From CBCOTE01 sp965112965 (GTDB lineage Bacteria > Desulfobacterota > Desulfovibrionia > Desulfovibrionales > Desulfovibrionaceae), in NCBI GenBank assembly GCA_965112965.1, contig CBCOTE010000006.1:52980-116979 (forward strand): a DNA stretch of 64,000 bases, in the 5' to 3' direction. The position numbers were made by a program, and so were the translations under genes. Position 1 is the first letter of the stretch. Each line of letters begins with the position of its first letter. Below, in pieces: positions 30,320 to 40,052 of this stretch. A model generated the notes under the pieces. It worked only from the letters and a program-made list of their open reading frames with translations. It did not search any database and was not told where the DNA came from.

Positions 30320-30640
30320 TTAGGAACAACTGTCGGCGTTAATACAACCGGTATTACAGCCACCTCCTCTTAACGTGAGTTGAGATTCAATTGTGAAGCC
30401 CATGTAGGTAATATCCAATGTGAATGGCTTACCTTTTTCCATAAGTACCTTTTCGACGATGAAAGAGTACCCGTCTACATTAACCACATCGTCCTTGACA
30501 GTTGGCTCATCCAGAGCCAAACTCAGACGTGGTCCCGATCACCCCCCTCGTTGGGCTAGATAAATACGTATAGGGGATTTCTTTTTATCTGCAAAATATC
30601 CATGTAGTTCTTTGCGGGCATTTTCGGTAATCTTGATCAT
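30320..30640 (-). CDS. IscA/HesB-like Fe-S protein with in-frame UGA (likely selenocysteine)
   Basis: 106 residues when UGA at codon 34 (30539-30541) is read as selenocysteine. The start MIKITENARKELHGYF, the middle VNVDGYSFIVEK and the end LTLRGGGCNTGC are those of HesB/IscA proteins, which carry or deliver iron-sulfur clusters. The UGA falls exactly where the family has its first ligand cysteine, in GG-U-SGPRL. Reading stays in frame on both sides and no other stop occurs. A hairpin with bacterial SECIS geometry lies 25 bases after the UGA. GGAG precedes the ATG by six bases, and a terminator follows. HesB-like selenoproteins are a known bacterial family. The alternative is a simple nonsense mutation, which would not explain the hairpin or the ligand position. 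Confidence 0.8.
30502..30541 (-). promoter_or_regulatory. Candidate bacterial SECIS element
   Basis: Immediately after the in-frame UGA (30539-30541), the mRNA has a perfect 7-bp stem TTGGCTC/GAGCCAA (30514-30520 with 30502-30508) and the loop UGGAU. The loop starts 25 bases after the UGA and has G at its second position, inside the published limits for bacterial SECIS (16-37 bases, G in the first two loop positions). SelB would bind here to insert selenocysteine. Confidence 0.7.
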
Positions 30641-30668
30641 GTTGTCTCCATTATTAGCATATTGTAAT

Positions 30669-30697
30669 TAGGTAAACTAGGTTACAAAAATTGTCAA
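30669..30697 (-). promoter_or_regulatory. Possible promoter of the selenoprotein gene
   Basis: On the minus strand a perfect TTGACA (30692-30697), 17 bases, then TACCTA (30669-30674). The first hexamer is consensus, the second poor. The spacing to the ATG at 30640 is about 25 bases, which is suitable. Confidence 0.4.
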
Positions 30698-31286
30698 TTG
30701 CTCAGCAGTTTTTTCGGATAACCCGCGATACGATGATGGAAAGTTGATCCAGAGTTGCAGTACAGTGGAAAAAAGTGCGTTTTTCGTTTTTTTTATGGGG
30801 GGGGGTATTCTCTGAGGTGCAATTGAGCTTTAGGTTGGGAGTGGCTATTTCTGTAGTTAGAAGACGTTGCTTACAGTCTTGAAGCGGAATTCGACAGTGA
30901 AGTAAGACAGACAATATCCTGCAATAACCAGCTTGAACGGTTGTCTTTTTTGTTATGATAGTTTGCTGACAATAACGGCGCATCCTTGCGTTTTTTTAGA
31001 TATGGTTTAATCGACAGCGATATTTAAGATTTTAGATCTATATGGAAATCTGGATATCTACTGGGGCCAGGTTAGATGTGGATGGGTATTTATCTCTGAT
31101 TGTTAACTGGTAGAATCGATTTTTATTACATTATTTTTATTGGTTAATAATAGTTTGGAATACTAGGTAAGAATATCGTGGTAATTTATTAATTGACCAG
31201 AATATGGTTTTTTTTGCATCAAAAAAAGACAGTATTGCTCCAAGTCCAGGGGGTAGGTCGGTTGTTAAGGCAAGGTAAAAGGTAAT

Positions 31287-31826
31287 ATGATCGAGAATTC
31301 GAGTAGAGATGTATTAACAGGCAAAGCGATGGCACGGACTATTGAGCGGTTGGCCTACGAGGTTTTAGAGCGTCATGGGGAATGCCAGGATCTGGTGATC
31401 CTTGGTATCCAACGTCGGGGGGTAGACCTGGGCGCTAGGTTGCAGAAGATTTTGGAAAAGTGTCTAAAGCGGGATATTCCATTGGGTAAGTTGGATATCA
31501 ATCTCTATCGTGACGACTGGAGTCGAATGGAGCAGCAGCCGGTGATCAACGAGAGCGATATTCCTTGTTCCATTGATGAACGTGAAGTTCTGCTGGTGGA
31601 CGATGTGCTCTTCACGGGTCGAACGGTGCGTGCGGCGCTTGAGGCCATTCTAGATTTCGGCCGGCCGCGACGAGTGGAGCTGCTGGTATTGGTGGACCGT
31701 GGCCACTGGGAACTGCCCATCCACGCAGACTTCGTAGGCAAGCTGGTAGAGGCCCAGCGAGGGCAGCACGTTAATGTACTGCTCAAAGAACGTGATGGCC
31801 ATGACAAGGTTTGTCTAGTCGGGTGA
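31287..31826 (+). CDS. pyrR: Bifunctional pyr operon regulator/uracil phosphoribosyltransferase PyrR
   Basis: 179 residues, normal length for PyrR. The PRPP-binding signature VLLVDDVLFTGRTVRAALEA is at about residues 101-120. The N-terminal LTGKAMARTIERLAYEV and LGIQRRGVDLGARL match, as does the C-terminal LVLVDRGHWELPIHADFVG. PyrR binds uridine nucleotides and pyr mRNA to control transcription attenuation, and weakly makes UMP from uracil and PRPP. ATG preceded by AAGG. No pyr biosynthesis gene is next to it: argB is convergent downstream, 88 bases away. So any RNA target must lie elsewhere. Confidence 0.95.
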   Translation: MIENSSRDVLTGKAMARTIERLAYEVLERHGECQDLVILGIQRRGVDLGARLQKILEKCLKRDIPLGKLDINLYRDDWSRMEQQPVINESDIPCSIDEREVLLVDDVLFTGRTVRAALEAILDFGRPRRVELLVLVDRGHWELPIHADFVGKLVEAQRGQHVNVLLKERDGHDKVCLVG

Positions 31827-31914
31827 AGTACTTTGACTTTCCGCCTGCTGGGAACCGCTGCCTGGGAGGGTAGGAATTAGACCTCCAGTGGCCTTATGTT
31901 TCGGTCGTTCGGGC

Positions 31915-32799
31915 TTAATGCCGACTAATGATTTCCGTGCCGATACCAAAAAGGGTGAATAATTCGAGCAGGACTGAGTTTGCGACGCGGCCGTCGATGA
32001 TATGCGCTTTCTCTACGCCGTCATCCAGGGCCTTAAGACAGCATTTTATTTTGGGGATCATACCGCCGGTACAGGTGCCGTCTTCCAAGGCGATGGCTGC
32101 CTGAGACATGGTGAAGGATGAGATGCGGCGACCTTCTTTATCAAGCACGCCTGGGACGTCGGTGAGTAGGATGAGTCGTTTGGCGCCGATGGCCGCGGCT
32201 ACGGCACCGGCCACGGAGTCGGCGTTGATATTGTAGGTTTCTCCGGCTTCGTCCACACCTATAGGGGCGATAACTGGAATAAAGTTATCCCGCTGAAGGG
32301 AATGGATAAGAATTTGTTCTACTGCCACTACCTCACCGACTTTGCCAAGATCGATGATCTCTGTTGGGATATTTTTCTTATCTATTACTATTTCGAGCTT
32401 ACGGGCCAGGATAAGTCGGCCATCCTTACCTGATAGGCCTACAGCGCGGCCGCCGGCTAAGTTGATGCGGTTGACGATCTCTTTGTTAACTCGGCCGACT
32501 AGGACCATCTCTACCACGTCCATAGTGGCCTGGTCGGTGACGCGTAATCCTTGGCGGAACTCAGATGTGATTCCAAGCTTTGCCAGGAGTTGACCGATCT
32601 GAGGGCCGCCGCCATGTACGACTACGGGGTGCACACCCATGTATTTAAGCAGCACCATGGCGCTGGCGAAGTTTTCATTGAGCCACTCGTCTTTCATGGC
32701 GTGGCCGCCGTGCTTGATGACCACGCTCTGGCCATGGAGTTCGCGGATATAGGGCAGTGATTCAGTGAGGATGTTGGCAATGCGCTTGCCGCGGTTCAT
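31915..32799 (-). CDS. argB: Acetylglutamate kinase
   Basis: ArgB phosphorylates N-acetyl-L-glutamate in arginine synthesis. 294 residues, full length. Visible: SVVIKHGGHAMKDEW near 25-39, the substrate and phosphate loop VVVHGGGPQIGQLL near 59-72, FRQGLRVTD near 81, KEIVNRINLAGG near 105, the nucleotide-side LILLTDVPGVLDKEG, and GGMIPKIKCCLKAL near 240-253. The N-terminal extension before residue 20 is the type seen in arginine-inhibitable hexameric enzymes, though inhibition is not proven. It stands alone, convergent with pyrR, with GGGAACCCC before the ATG as a weak ribosome site. Confidence 0.96.
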   Translation of the reverse strand: MNRGKRIANILTESLPYIRELHGQSVVIKHGGHAMKDEWLNENFASAMVLLKYMGVHPVVVHGGGPQIGQLLAKLGITSEFRQGLRVTDQATMDVVEMVLVGRVNKEIVNRINLAGGRAVGLSGKDGRLILARKLEIVIDKKNIPTEIIDLGKVGEVVAVEQILIHSLQRDNFIPVIAPIGVDEAGETYNINADSVAGAVAAAIGAKRLILLTDVPGVLDKEGRRISSFTMSQAAIALEDGTCTGGMIPKIKCCLKALDDGVEKAHIIDGRVANSVLLELFTLFGIGTEIISRH

Positions 32800-32829
32800 T
32801 GGGGTTCCCTTTATAAAGATATAGTTGGA

Positions 32830-34050
32830 GAGATTACGGTCACCCTAGGCGTCTTACTAGTGGTGCGTACGTAGCCTAGGTTGATGGTTATGGCCTAGTC
32901 TTTTTTATCTGGGGCCATGAACGATAATAAGCCGGCCATATTTTTTTTTCATTATAGTTTATAGTTGGCTGGCGTTGATTGAAATGGTGTGATCAGTGCG
33001 AATTATGTCGTATTTGGTATTACCATATGGTTTTTCAGGCTTGACATTGGGGCGTGTCGCAATTCCTCACGGAAAAATTAGCTAAATTTACTTTAAAATT
33101 TAGCTATGTATGCTATTTTATCGACTTTGTCGATGAATACGACATTGGTCCCTCCCACGCATTTTTTAGGATATTTCGACGATTTTATTCATATCAATTA
33201 AGAAGCACCTCTTCCTAGATTAAGAGTTTGTAGGCATCCGTGAGGTGTATGATACGGCGTTTTTTTTTGCTGAGAGCAAGATACATGAAAGAGACCACAG
33301 AACCGCATTTTTTATATTTTTAATGTTGGGTATGGCCACTATATTAACTTAGGGTCTGACCGATTCGACTTCGCTATTCACAATGCAGTCGTAGGGCTGG
33401 TCTTTGCGTTAGAGGTGGCAAGTTTTTTTCCTGGATAGAGCCAACGCCGGACGAGGTGTTGGTGTTGGCGGGTTCGGGGCATTTTAGTCGGTGAATATGA
33501 TGGCTGGGCTGCGGAGAACTGAGTTAAGGTTGGTGCTACGGATCGTGGAAGTGGAAACAGGGTGTGTTAATGATGGGCCCTCGGCGTTTTTTGGCTAAAG
33601 TATAGGCACCACTGGATTCCTCTTTTTTTTGACAAGGATATTGGTGATTTCGAAGAGGTTACGGATTATGGATTTGATGTCGTGTCTGATCGAATCGACT
33701 TAGGTGATTTTTTGATAATCTCGGCTTTGTGAAATGAGGTCCTGGCGAGATATGCCAGAGGGTGGGGCGATTTCGATCGTATTGAACCGTAAGGTCTGAT
33801 TATAAGAATGCTCTTGGCGCGATCTCAGCGCGCAATTCGGGCTTGATTTATTGGCAGTGCCAATATTTTTTGTGCATATGGATGATGACTATGTATTTTT
33901 TGTATTATTTTTATCTAGTGATAAATTTATTGAGTTTGGAGATGATTTTTTATTAGTTGAGGACATACACGGATGAGTATTTCGTAGTGAATGCCTTAGT
34001 ATCGACGTTACAACTAGTTTTTTTAACATAGTCGCTGAAAAGCTAATAGC
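32830..34050. other. Gene-free interval before the tRNA
   Basis: About 1.2 kb of stop-rich sequence with many T7-T9 runs and no open frame of note. The plus strand is G-rich (line 33421-33480: 24 G, 11 C by hand count). No family motif, RNA gene or long repeat was seen. Confidence 0.5.
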
Positions 34051-34057
34051 GGTCGAC

Positions 34058-34087
34058 TTGACAGAAGGAAAAGGAAGCTACTATAAA
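34058..34087 (+). promoter_or_regulatory. Promoter of tRNA-Arg
   Basis: TTGACA (34058-34063), 18-base spacer, TATAAA (34082-34087). Transcription would start near 34094, about 39 bases before the mature tRNA. Both hexamers are close to consensus. Confidence 0.75.
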
Positions 34088-34132
34088 AGAATTAGGTAGT
34101 ACGTGTTTAATATCCGGTTCTATTCACAGCGT

Positions 34133-34209
34133 GCCCCCATAGCTCAGTCGGATAGAGCACAGGATTCCTAATCCTGGTGCCACAGGTTCAATTCCTGTTG
34201 GGGGCACCA
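34133..34209 (+). tRNA. tRNA-Arg (anticodon CCT)
   Basis: A complete 77-base cloverleaf. The acceptor stem GCCCCCA pairs with TGGGGGC (34199-34205), the D stem is GCTC/GAGC, and the anticodon stem is CAGGA/TCCTG around loop TTCCTAA with anticodon CCT (reads AGG, arginine). The T stem is ACAGG/CCTGT around TTCAATT. A and an encoded CCA end it at 34206-34209. A strong promoter lies upstream. It is an intact RNA in an otherwise decayed interval, with no integrase gene or repeat that would mark an integration site. Confidence 0.95.
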
Positions 34210-34759
34210 ATAAGAATATATGGTTACGGACATCGTGTTGTAACTATTTTTTTAGTTTTGTGACGCTGACTATGGTTTTATCCTTATTGGCTGCAATACT
34301 TACTGCAAGTTATGCTAGTTTTTTATTTATAGATATTATTGTGAAGAATAATATTTTCTGAGTTTTAGCTTTAGGCTGACTGAAGCGTGGAAAGGATCGA
34401 GTAAGTGCTGGAGAAGAATTAATAGCCAAATGAACTGAGCCATTGAAGCTTGAGTCGTCTGAGACAAAATTTAACCATATTCTGGGAGTTATAGTATTTT
34501 ATTGAAAATACCTATTTTTTTCAATATCACTTCGAGTATGATCAATGCCCTGCCGCTTGGTATCCGTTATAGTCTAGAACGTCGATTTTTCTGTGGATCT
34601 GCCATAGCAATGAAATGTACTCTTATCTTTGAATATTAGATCGCCGATAAAAAAAATATCTAACATGTGTCGTAATAATATTGAAGGCCATGAAGCTAAC
34701 TTGACTTTGGCGAACTGTGCGGTGTCGGCCTTGATGAGTTAGTCATTAAATTAGAGTAT

Positions 34760-36033
34760 TAATTGATATAGATATGTATTATGAGGCAAGGTTTATCATT
34801 TTTATTATATCCGACAATGACAAGGTCTACCTCAAGGAGCTTACTAAGCAACTCAACAAGTATGGTGAGGCATTCGGAAACATGTTTTTTTAAAGTTGCC
34901 TGCGATATATACTGCCGTTATTTTATCTGCGGCCGAAGAAGTCTTTAAAAAATCGTCGTTGCAGTAGGTTAGTTTTATATTATCAGGATTGTTTGCTGAG
35001 TTCACGATAAGGTTAACCGACTGGAGGTTAATGTGGTCAAAATTCTTAAGACAATCTGCTGGGCAGTACTCATAAACGATGAGAAGTGTAGTATAGTACA
35101 GATGCAGCAAATGGCCCTACAGCAGCCTAATGAGCGCAAGTTTACAATAGCTACAGTCTTTCAGTTTGGGTAGATCTTGAGGCAGTATTAAAGAATGGGA
35201 TGTGGCATTACAACGAAACTATTAAATATGCTCATGAATTTATAAAAAATTAAGATTGTTTGAACTTATAAAAAAAGGCGATGAATGCCTTACAAGACCA
35301 CATGCTTTGTATCTTTTCGAAATGGATTTTTTTGCTTTAAGCGTTCGTTTGGAAAAGTATAATAGCCTATTTCAGCGTGCTCTTTGTGCGGGCAAAGGGA
35401 TACCGAAGGTGATCACAGTCATTATCGTGGTCGATCTGATTGGCGTTTAATCGTAAAATTTATGACAGTCTGAATTATTATAATATGAGCCAAGAAATTT
35501 TTTTTATTTACAGTTCATAATTTTGACTATCTTTAAGTTTACAGCTTAATTGACTTTATGGTTGATAAATATCATCATTATAATGCTAACAATATAAATG
35601 TACGACTATAAATAGAACAGGCTGGTTGAACTTAGATTTTATGACCGACATAAATATTTCGTAGATATTTGGCTGTATTCAGCGTAATAACATCTACAAG
35701 TCAGGGAGTGTTCAATTTAATATCATATATATCTATATCTCTTGCTAGTGTACTAATAATTGCAATAAATTATTTGCCCTACCCTGATGAGGATAAAATT
35801 ATCTCGTCCTTAGTTAAGGCAGTGATGAAGTTGTGAAGATCCATCAACCATTATCTAGAAAAAAACATTATAGCTACTACAGGGATAAAACAGCGTACAG
35901 AAAATTGAGTCCGTTAGATAGTTATCGAGCTAGGCAACGTAAACAAATTTTGCAAAAAATACGGGATATTTACGGTAGCAATTTCATGAGATTCAGAGCA
36001 GTCTTCAGATTTACGGCGTTACAGTTTTGCTGA
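34760..36033 (+). pseudogene. Unidentified decayed coding remnants
   Basis: Protein-like pieces appear in different plus-strand frames: IISDNDKVYLKELTKQLNKY near 34805, VNRLEVNVVKILKTI near 35010, MQQMALQQPNERKFTIATV near 35100, FELIKKGDECLTRPHALYLF from 35256, and SPLDSYRARQRKQILQKIRD near 35905. They are lysine- and leucine-rich and helical, separated by stops and shifts. I do not recognise the family. There may be two old genes here, the second directly before the EcsC-like gene. Confidence 0.35.
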
Positions 36034-36109
36034 TCATCCGTTATTGAAGTTTGCTAGGTATAAAAAATTTTCTTACCAAGAATACTTGAGGTGTTTGAGA
36101 TGTCAAACA

Positions 36110-36985
36110 ATGCTGGGCGTGCCTGAACATGAAGATTCTATATCGGGTATGCTGACCTCGAAAGACTTAGTTATCCTCGCGTTGGCCGTGGAACGTATTG
36201 AGAAACGCACGTTAATTCAGCGGCTGCTCACCTGTGCTGGCATGCCGGTTGACTGGGTTTTGCGTGCTATGCCCGAATCTGGTCGAGCCCTGATAGCCCG
36301 AGCCAGTCGCGTTGCTCTAAAGACAGCGCTTAATGCCGCCCTATGCACTATTGATCCCCGTCAAGGGCAGCCCCGTATTTGGTTCCATCGTCTAGCTGCA
36401 GCCACCTTGGGCGCAGCTGGAGGCGCTATGGGCTTAGCTGGGTTTGTTATTGAGTTGCCTATAACCACTACAGCCATACTACGCTCCATCGCAGCTATCG
36501 CTCGCAACGAAGGGGAAGACCTGGTTAATCCAGCCACAGGCCTGGCCTGTATCGAAGTTTTTGGTCTGGGCGGTGGCCTTGAACGCAATTCCCTAGAGTC
36601 GTCCTATCTAGCTACTAGAGCCCTTATAGCTCGACAGATGGCTGCAGCTGCCGACTATCTAGCCTCTGGTGCTACGGATTATCACATGGCCCCGCAGCTC
36701 ATACGGTTAGTGGAGGTTGTCGCGCCACGTTTTGGAGTAGTAGTGGAGGAACAATTTTTAGGTAAGGTCGTGCCGATTATAAGCGTCATGGGTGGAGCGA
36801 CGATTAACACTGCCTTTATGGCCCATTTTCAAAACATAGCGACCGGACACTTTACTGTTCGCCGCCTGGAACGATATTACAATCCGGATATCGTAGCCGC
36901 AGCCTACCGTCGAGCCTATGCCACTATGATGCAGGGCAAACTTGAGCCACATCACCTTGGCAGAACCGATGGTCCTTATAGATGA
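36110..36985 (+). CDS. EcsC-family protein
   Basis: About 291 residues from the ATG at 36110. The frame opens at a TTG at 36044, and another ATG lies at 36149, so the start is uncertain. The alanine-rich core, with WFHRLAAATLGAAGGAMGLAGF near the middle then ELPITTTAILRSIAAIARNEGED and IEVFGLGG, is typical of EcsC proteins. The C-terminal IISVMGGATINTAFMAHFQ and RLERYYNPDIV also match. EcsC proteins are membrane-associated and poorly understood; they accompany ABC exporters and membrane remodelling systems. It is the only intact gene between argB and the magnetosome genes, and may or may not belong to that cluster. Confidence 0.82.
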   Translation: MLGVPEHEDSISGMLTSKDLVILALAVERIEKRTLIQRLLTCAGMPVDWVLRAMPESGRALIARASRVALKTALNAALCTIDPRQGQPRIWFHRLAAATLGAAGGAMGLAGFVIELPITTTAILRSIAAIARNEGEDLVNPATGLACIEVFGLGGGLERNSLESSYLATRALIARQMAAAADYLASGATDYHMAPQLIRLVEVVAPRFGVVVEEQFLGKVVPIISVMGGATINTAFMAHFQNIATGHFTVRRLERYYNPDIVAAAYRRAYATMMQGKLEPHHLGRTDGPYR

Positions 36986-36989
36986 AGGG

Positions 36990-38430
36990 CGTCCTATATT
37001 CGAGCAGCAACCTAGCCCATCAAATCTGGACTGAACACGGCTAATTATTACCCAAGGCCAGTATTCTGGAAGTAAAAAAATAAATTATTAGCCAATGGGT
37101 CGCCATGAGCCTAGTATAGCTCGCACCACCTATACCACGGGGCGCGCTATCTACTACAAATCGGCCATCAGGGATATTATTTAAAGATTATGTCCAATGC
37201 CCGTGAGTGTCGTACAGAATCTCGATTTTTTCCGAGATTATTCTCGATAAGATCCAATAAAAAAAGCAAGCCTCTCCAGAGTATAGTTATTAGCGGGCCC
37301 TATGACACAATAGGCGGAGATCTTTTCCCCACCTCCCACGATAGTCACCGGCATATTTATTATTTCTTGCTGGTGGCCTATGCCAACCTAGGGCTGCATG
37401 TCACCTTGAATTTATTATTGTCCAGTGAGAGTCAGTTTATTATGCCGGGGTCGATCGTTACTGCATCTTGTATAGGTCCTCAGGTTTACCATTGATATAT
37501 TCCTCGCTGCTATGCTGCTCTGGATCATGTTCAACAGGAATAAGCGCTAATCTTTTTTTTGGACCGCAACGAACGAAAATCTGACTAACTATCAACAGAG
37601 GACTGCCTTTGTGTATCCTCTATATCAACGCGGCCGGATTATAATGGTTAATATATTTATAGTGACCTTATAAGATATTTTAGAATAGAGTGATGGAGTA
37701 TTGCCAAAATTGAGTGCTAAGAGTTTTACCGTCTCTGACCTAGCAACGCTCTGGCTGGTTAGAGCCTGTATAGGCGGACTCATTTCTTTCGTGACTGTAG
37801 TTTGCCTGGCCGATATGGTAGGACGGAGTCGTTGGCTATCATCACAGCCGGATCGGGATATCAGAAGTCATGGGAGTAAATTCTCTACGCGCCAGCGCAA
37901 GTATACCGTCTTCACATAACTTAAGTTAGTTTCGGGTAATATCAGGATTGGGAGTTAAGAAAAACGGTCAGCTTATATTAAGGTCGACATGATGAGTGTC
38001 TGATGCGTATATCCTGTTTCCTAATCGGTCCATCTGTTTGTTTTATCGCCTTAGGTAGCGTTTATAGCCTAACGCCATCCCCAGTTATGCTCAATAAAGG
38101 AGGTTGCCAGAAAATTATACAGGATGTCAAAAGGACTAACTGGAGTGGTGCTCGACAGTAGGTGGGCATGCGGAGTGATTTTAGACATGTGACGACCGCG
38201 CATTATCCCCACCAGCATTAGCACCGCGACCAGCCACAATGAATTTAACGATATTATGAGCGGAATAAAAATTATAAAAGTCTGAGTTGGGCCCGGGTCC
38301 GTTGATATCAAGACATCCCGCGATGGAATATAGTTCTGCCATGTTCTGTTCCAAAAAAATACAAAGCAATGGTGATGGCAGGTCTATATTAATAGACACG
38401 CTATCGGCTGATGAGCGTTCTACCCGGTTG
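36990..38430. other. Decayed interval before the magnetosome genes
   Basis: About 1.4 kb without a believable gene. Small open pieces occur at 37190-37495 and 37701-37919 on the plus strand and 38069-38400 on the minus strand. Two of them contain a hydrophobic segment (LWLVRACIGGLISFVTVVC near 37750; FIIFIPLIISLN near 38270). They lack family motifs and convincing ribosome sites. Probably eroded genes. Confidence 0.4.
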
Positions 38431-38438
38431 GGATTTTT

Positions 38439-39989
38439 TTACCAGGCTATGATTTCCACCCGGCGGTTTCGGGCCCGGCCTTTCATAGTGTCGTTTATCG
38501 TTATAGGCATTGCTGCGCCGGCGCCGCAGGTCCAGGTGGCCTGCGCATTGACGTCGGCTTCGGCCAGTACTAAGGCCACAGATTCGGCCCGGGCCTGTGA
38601 GACGGCCACGTTGTTTTTATAGCGGCTTCGTAGGATCCCGCGTGGCATCAAATCGTCTGCATGGCCCACTACTAACACCGTGTTAGCGCCTGAGGCTTTG
38701 AGTTGACTGGCCAGGAGTAAAATTTGGGCTGCAGCGGTCTTCGAGGGCTTAATTTCCCCTGACTCAAATAGGATTGTTTCACGTAGCGGCCGACGTAGGG
38801 CTGTAGCTGGTGTCGCAGCCAGTGATGCAGACGCAGTCTGAACGGTCGGTTGGACGCTTAGAATATCTAACTTGCCCAAAATGGTGGCTAGCCTGGCCGT
38901 AGTGTCGTCAGTTCCTTTTGTTATAGTGGTAGAGAGACCAGTCAGATTCTGTCGCATTCCATCTAGTTCTGCTAAAATGGCGGTCAACTGTTGAGTTTCT
39001 TCGATCGAGGAGGTTGACGTAGTGGCCGCTGGTAATAAGGAGAGCACATCTGTTTCGACTGAAGACAGACTCTGATTCGATACGGGCGCTGAGATTTTAA
39101 GGTGTTGGTTCTGCCTGTAGAGCAACATACCTTGCAGCAATAACAGGATTGCCAAGATCGTACACGTCAGCCAGGCCCAGCTCTGGCCAGACATTCTGCG
39201 GAAAGCTGGAACGGTGGTGTCTAGCTGTATAGGAGCAGTAGCAGCAACACCAGTACCATTTGTTGTGAGTCCGCCGTTACGGTCGTGCTTGATATCTGAG
39301 AGTAGACGTTGTCGCGCCGTAGTCGCAGTTTGGACTCGGGCCTCGGTTTCGACCAGCTGTTGTTCCAGATTAGTCTTGGTGGCCAGCAGCGCTGCCACAT
39401 CAGCTGCTAGTCGTTTCCGTTCGGTCTCAACCGAGGCGGTTTCGCAGACATGCTGTCGGGCTGTGGCCAGCTCCTGTTCAAGAGCTGCTATGCGCTGTTT
39501 TGTCACTTTTTCGTGGGCTGCAACAGCTTCAGTCCCAGCTATAGCTAGTTCTTTGGCTGACCGGGCCAATGTCTCTTTTAATACGGCAAGGTCTACGCCA
39601 ATCTTATCCCGCGTTAATATGGCCTCGGCCAGGGTGGTTTCCAGATTTTCTCGATCCCTGGCCGCAGCTATGAGCCGGTCTTCGGCTTCAGTCAAAGCAG
39701 ACTCGGCTATGGCCATGCGGCCTTGGGCCTCAGCCAGGGCGTCTTCCAGGACCGTTACTCGTTCTGCGAACTGTGATACATCCTGCTCAGCTTGCCACGG
39801 GGCTCGGCGTCGGGCCAGCTGGGTATCTACAGTTGCCAGTAGCATATCCTGCCGCTCCAGTAACGACCTAGGCAGGATTCCTAGTCTCGGGTATTCCCGC
39901 TCCCTGGCTACCTGGGCCAGGGCGTTGCCGATACGCGTCCCCAGTTCCTGGACCAGCGTCTCCAGCTTGTCTTGCCCGATCCTGTCCAT
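38439..39989 (-). CDS. Coiled-coil inner-membrane protein with OmpA-like C-terminus
   Basis: 516 residues in three parts. A long coiled coil (about 70-235) is rich in Glu, Ala, Leu and Arg. A single membrane helix follows (about 270-291, WAWLTCTILAILLLLQGMLL). The C-terminal OmpA/MotB-like peptidoglycan-binding domain (about 395-515) shows ILFESGEIKPS, LVVGHADDLMP, NVAVSQARAESVALVL and GRARNRRVEI. The likely topology is cytoplasmic coiled coil and periplasmic wall-binding domain, so it could tie a cytoplasmic structure to the cell wall. It ends the minus-strand coiled-coil block, 63 bases after a smaller coiled-coil gene. I assign no specific magnetosome gene name. Confidence 0.8.
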   Translation of the reverse strand: MDRIGQDKLETLVQELGTRIGNALAQVAREREYPRLGILPRSLLERQDMLLATVDTQLARRRAPWQAEQDVSQFAERVTVLEDALAEAQGRMAIAESALTEAEDRLIAAARDRENLETTLAEAILTRDKIGVDLAVLKETLARSAKELAIAGTEAVAAHEKVTKQRIAALEQELATARQHVCETASVETERKRLAADVAALLATKTNLEQQLVETEARVQTATTARQRLLSDIKHDRNGGLTTNGTGVAATAPIQLDTTVPAFRRMSGQSWAWLTCTILAILLLLQGMLLYRQNQHLKISAPVSNQSLSSVETDVLSLLPAATTSTSSIEETQQLTAILAELDGMRQNLTGLSTTITKGTDDTTARLATILGKLDILSVQPTVQTASASLAATPATALRRPLRETILFESGEIKPSKTAAAQILLLASQLKASGANTVLVVGHADDLMPRGILRSRYKNNVAVSQARAESVALVLAEADVNAQATWTCGAGAAMPITINDTMKGRARNRRVEIIAW

Positions 39990-40052
39990 AGGTACTCCGC
40001 CGCTGTTCTGCTTGGTATGCTGTCTCGTCTTATTAGACGGGTCAATGCATCC

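Noticed and set aside
30702..30983. A 93-codon minus-strand open frame upstream of the selenoprotein gene
   Set aside because: It contains a G9 run at 30797-30805 (C9 in the reading strand) and low-complexity A runs, has no recognisable motif, and its 3' end runs into the promoter of the selenoprotein gene. Probably chance or decayed.
34133..34209. tRNA-Arg as attachment site of a mobile island carrying the magnetosome genes
   Set aside because: No integrase, no direct repeat of the tRNA 3' end was noticed to 64 kb, and no insertion sequence was seen. Possible, but not supported here.
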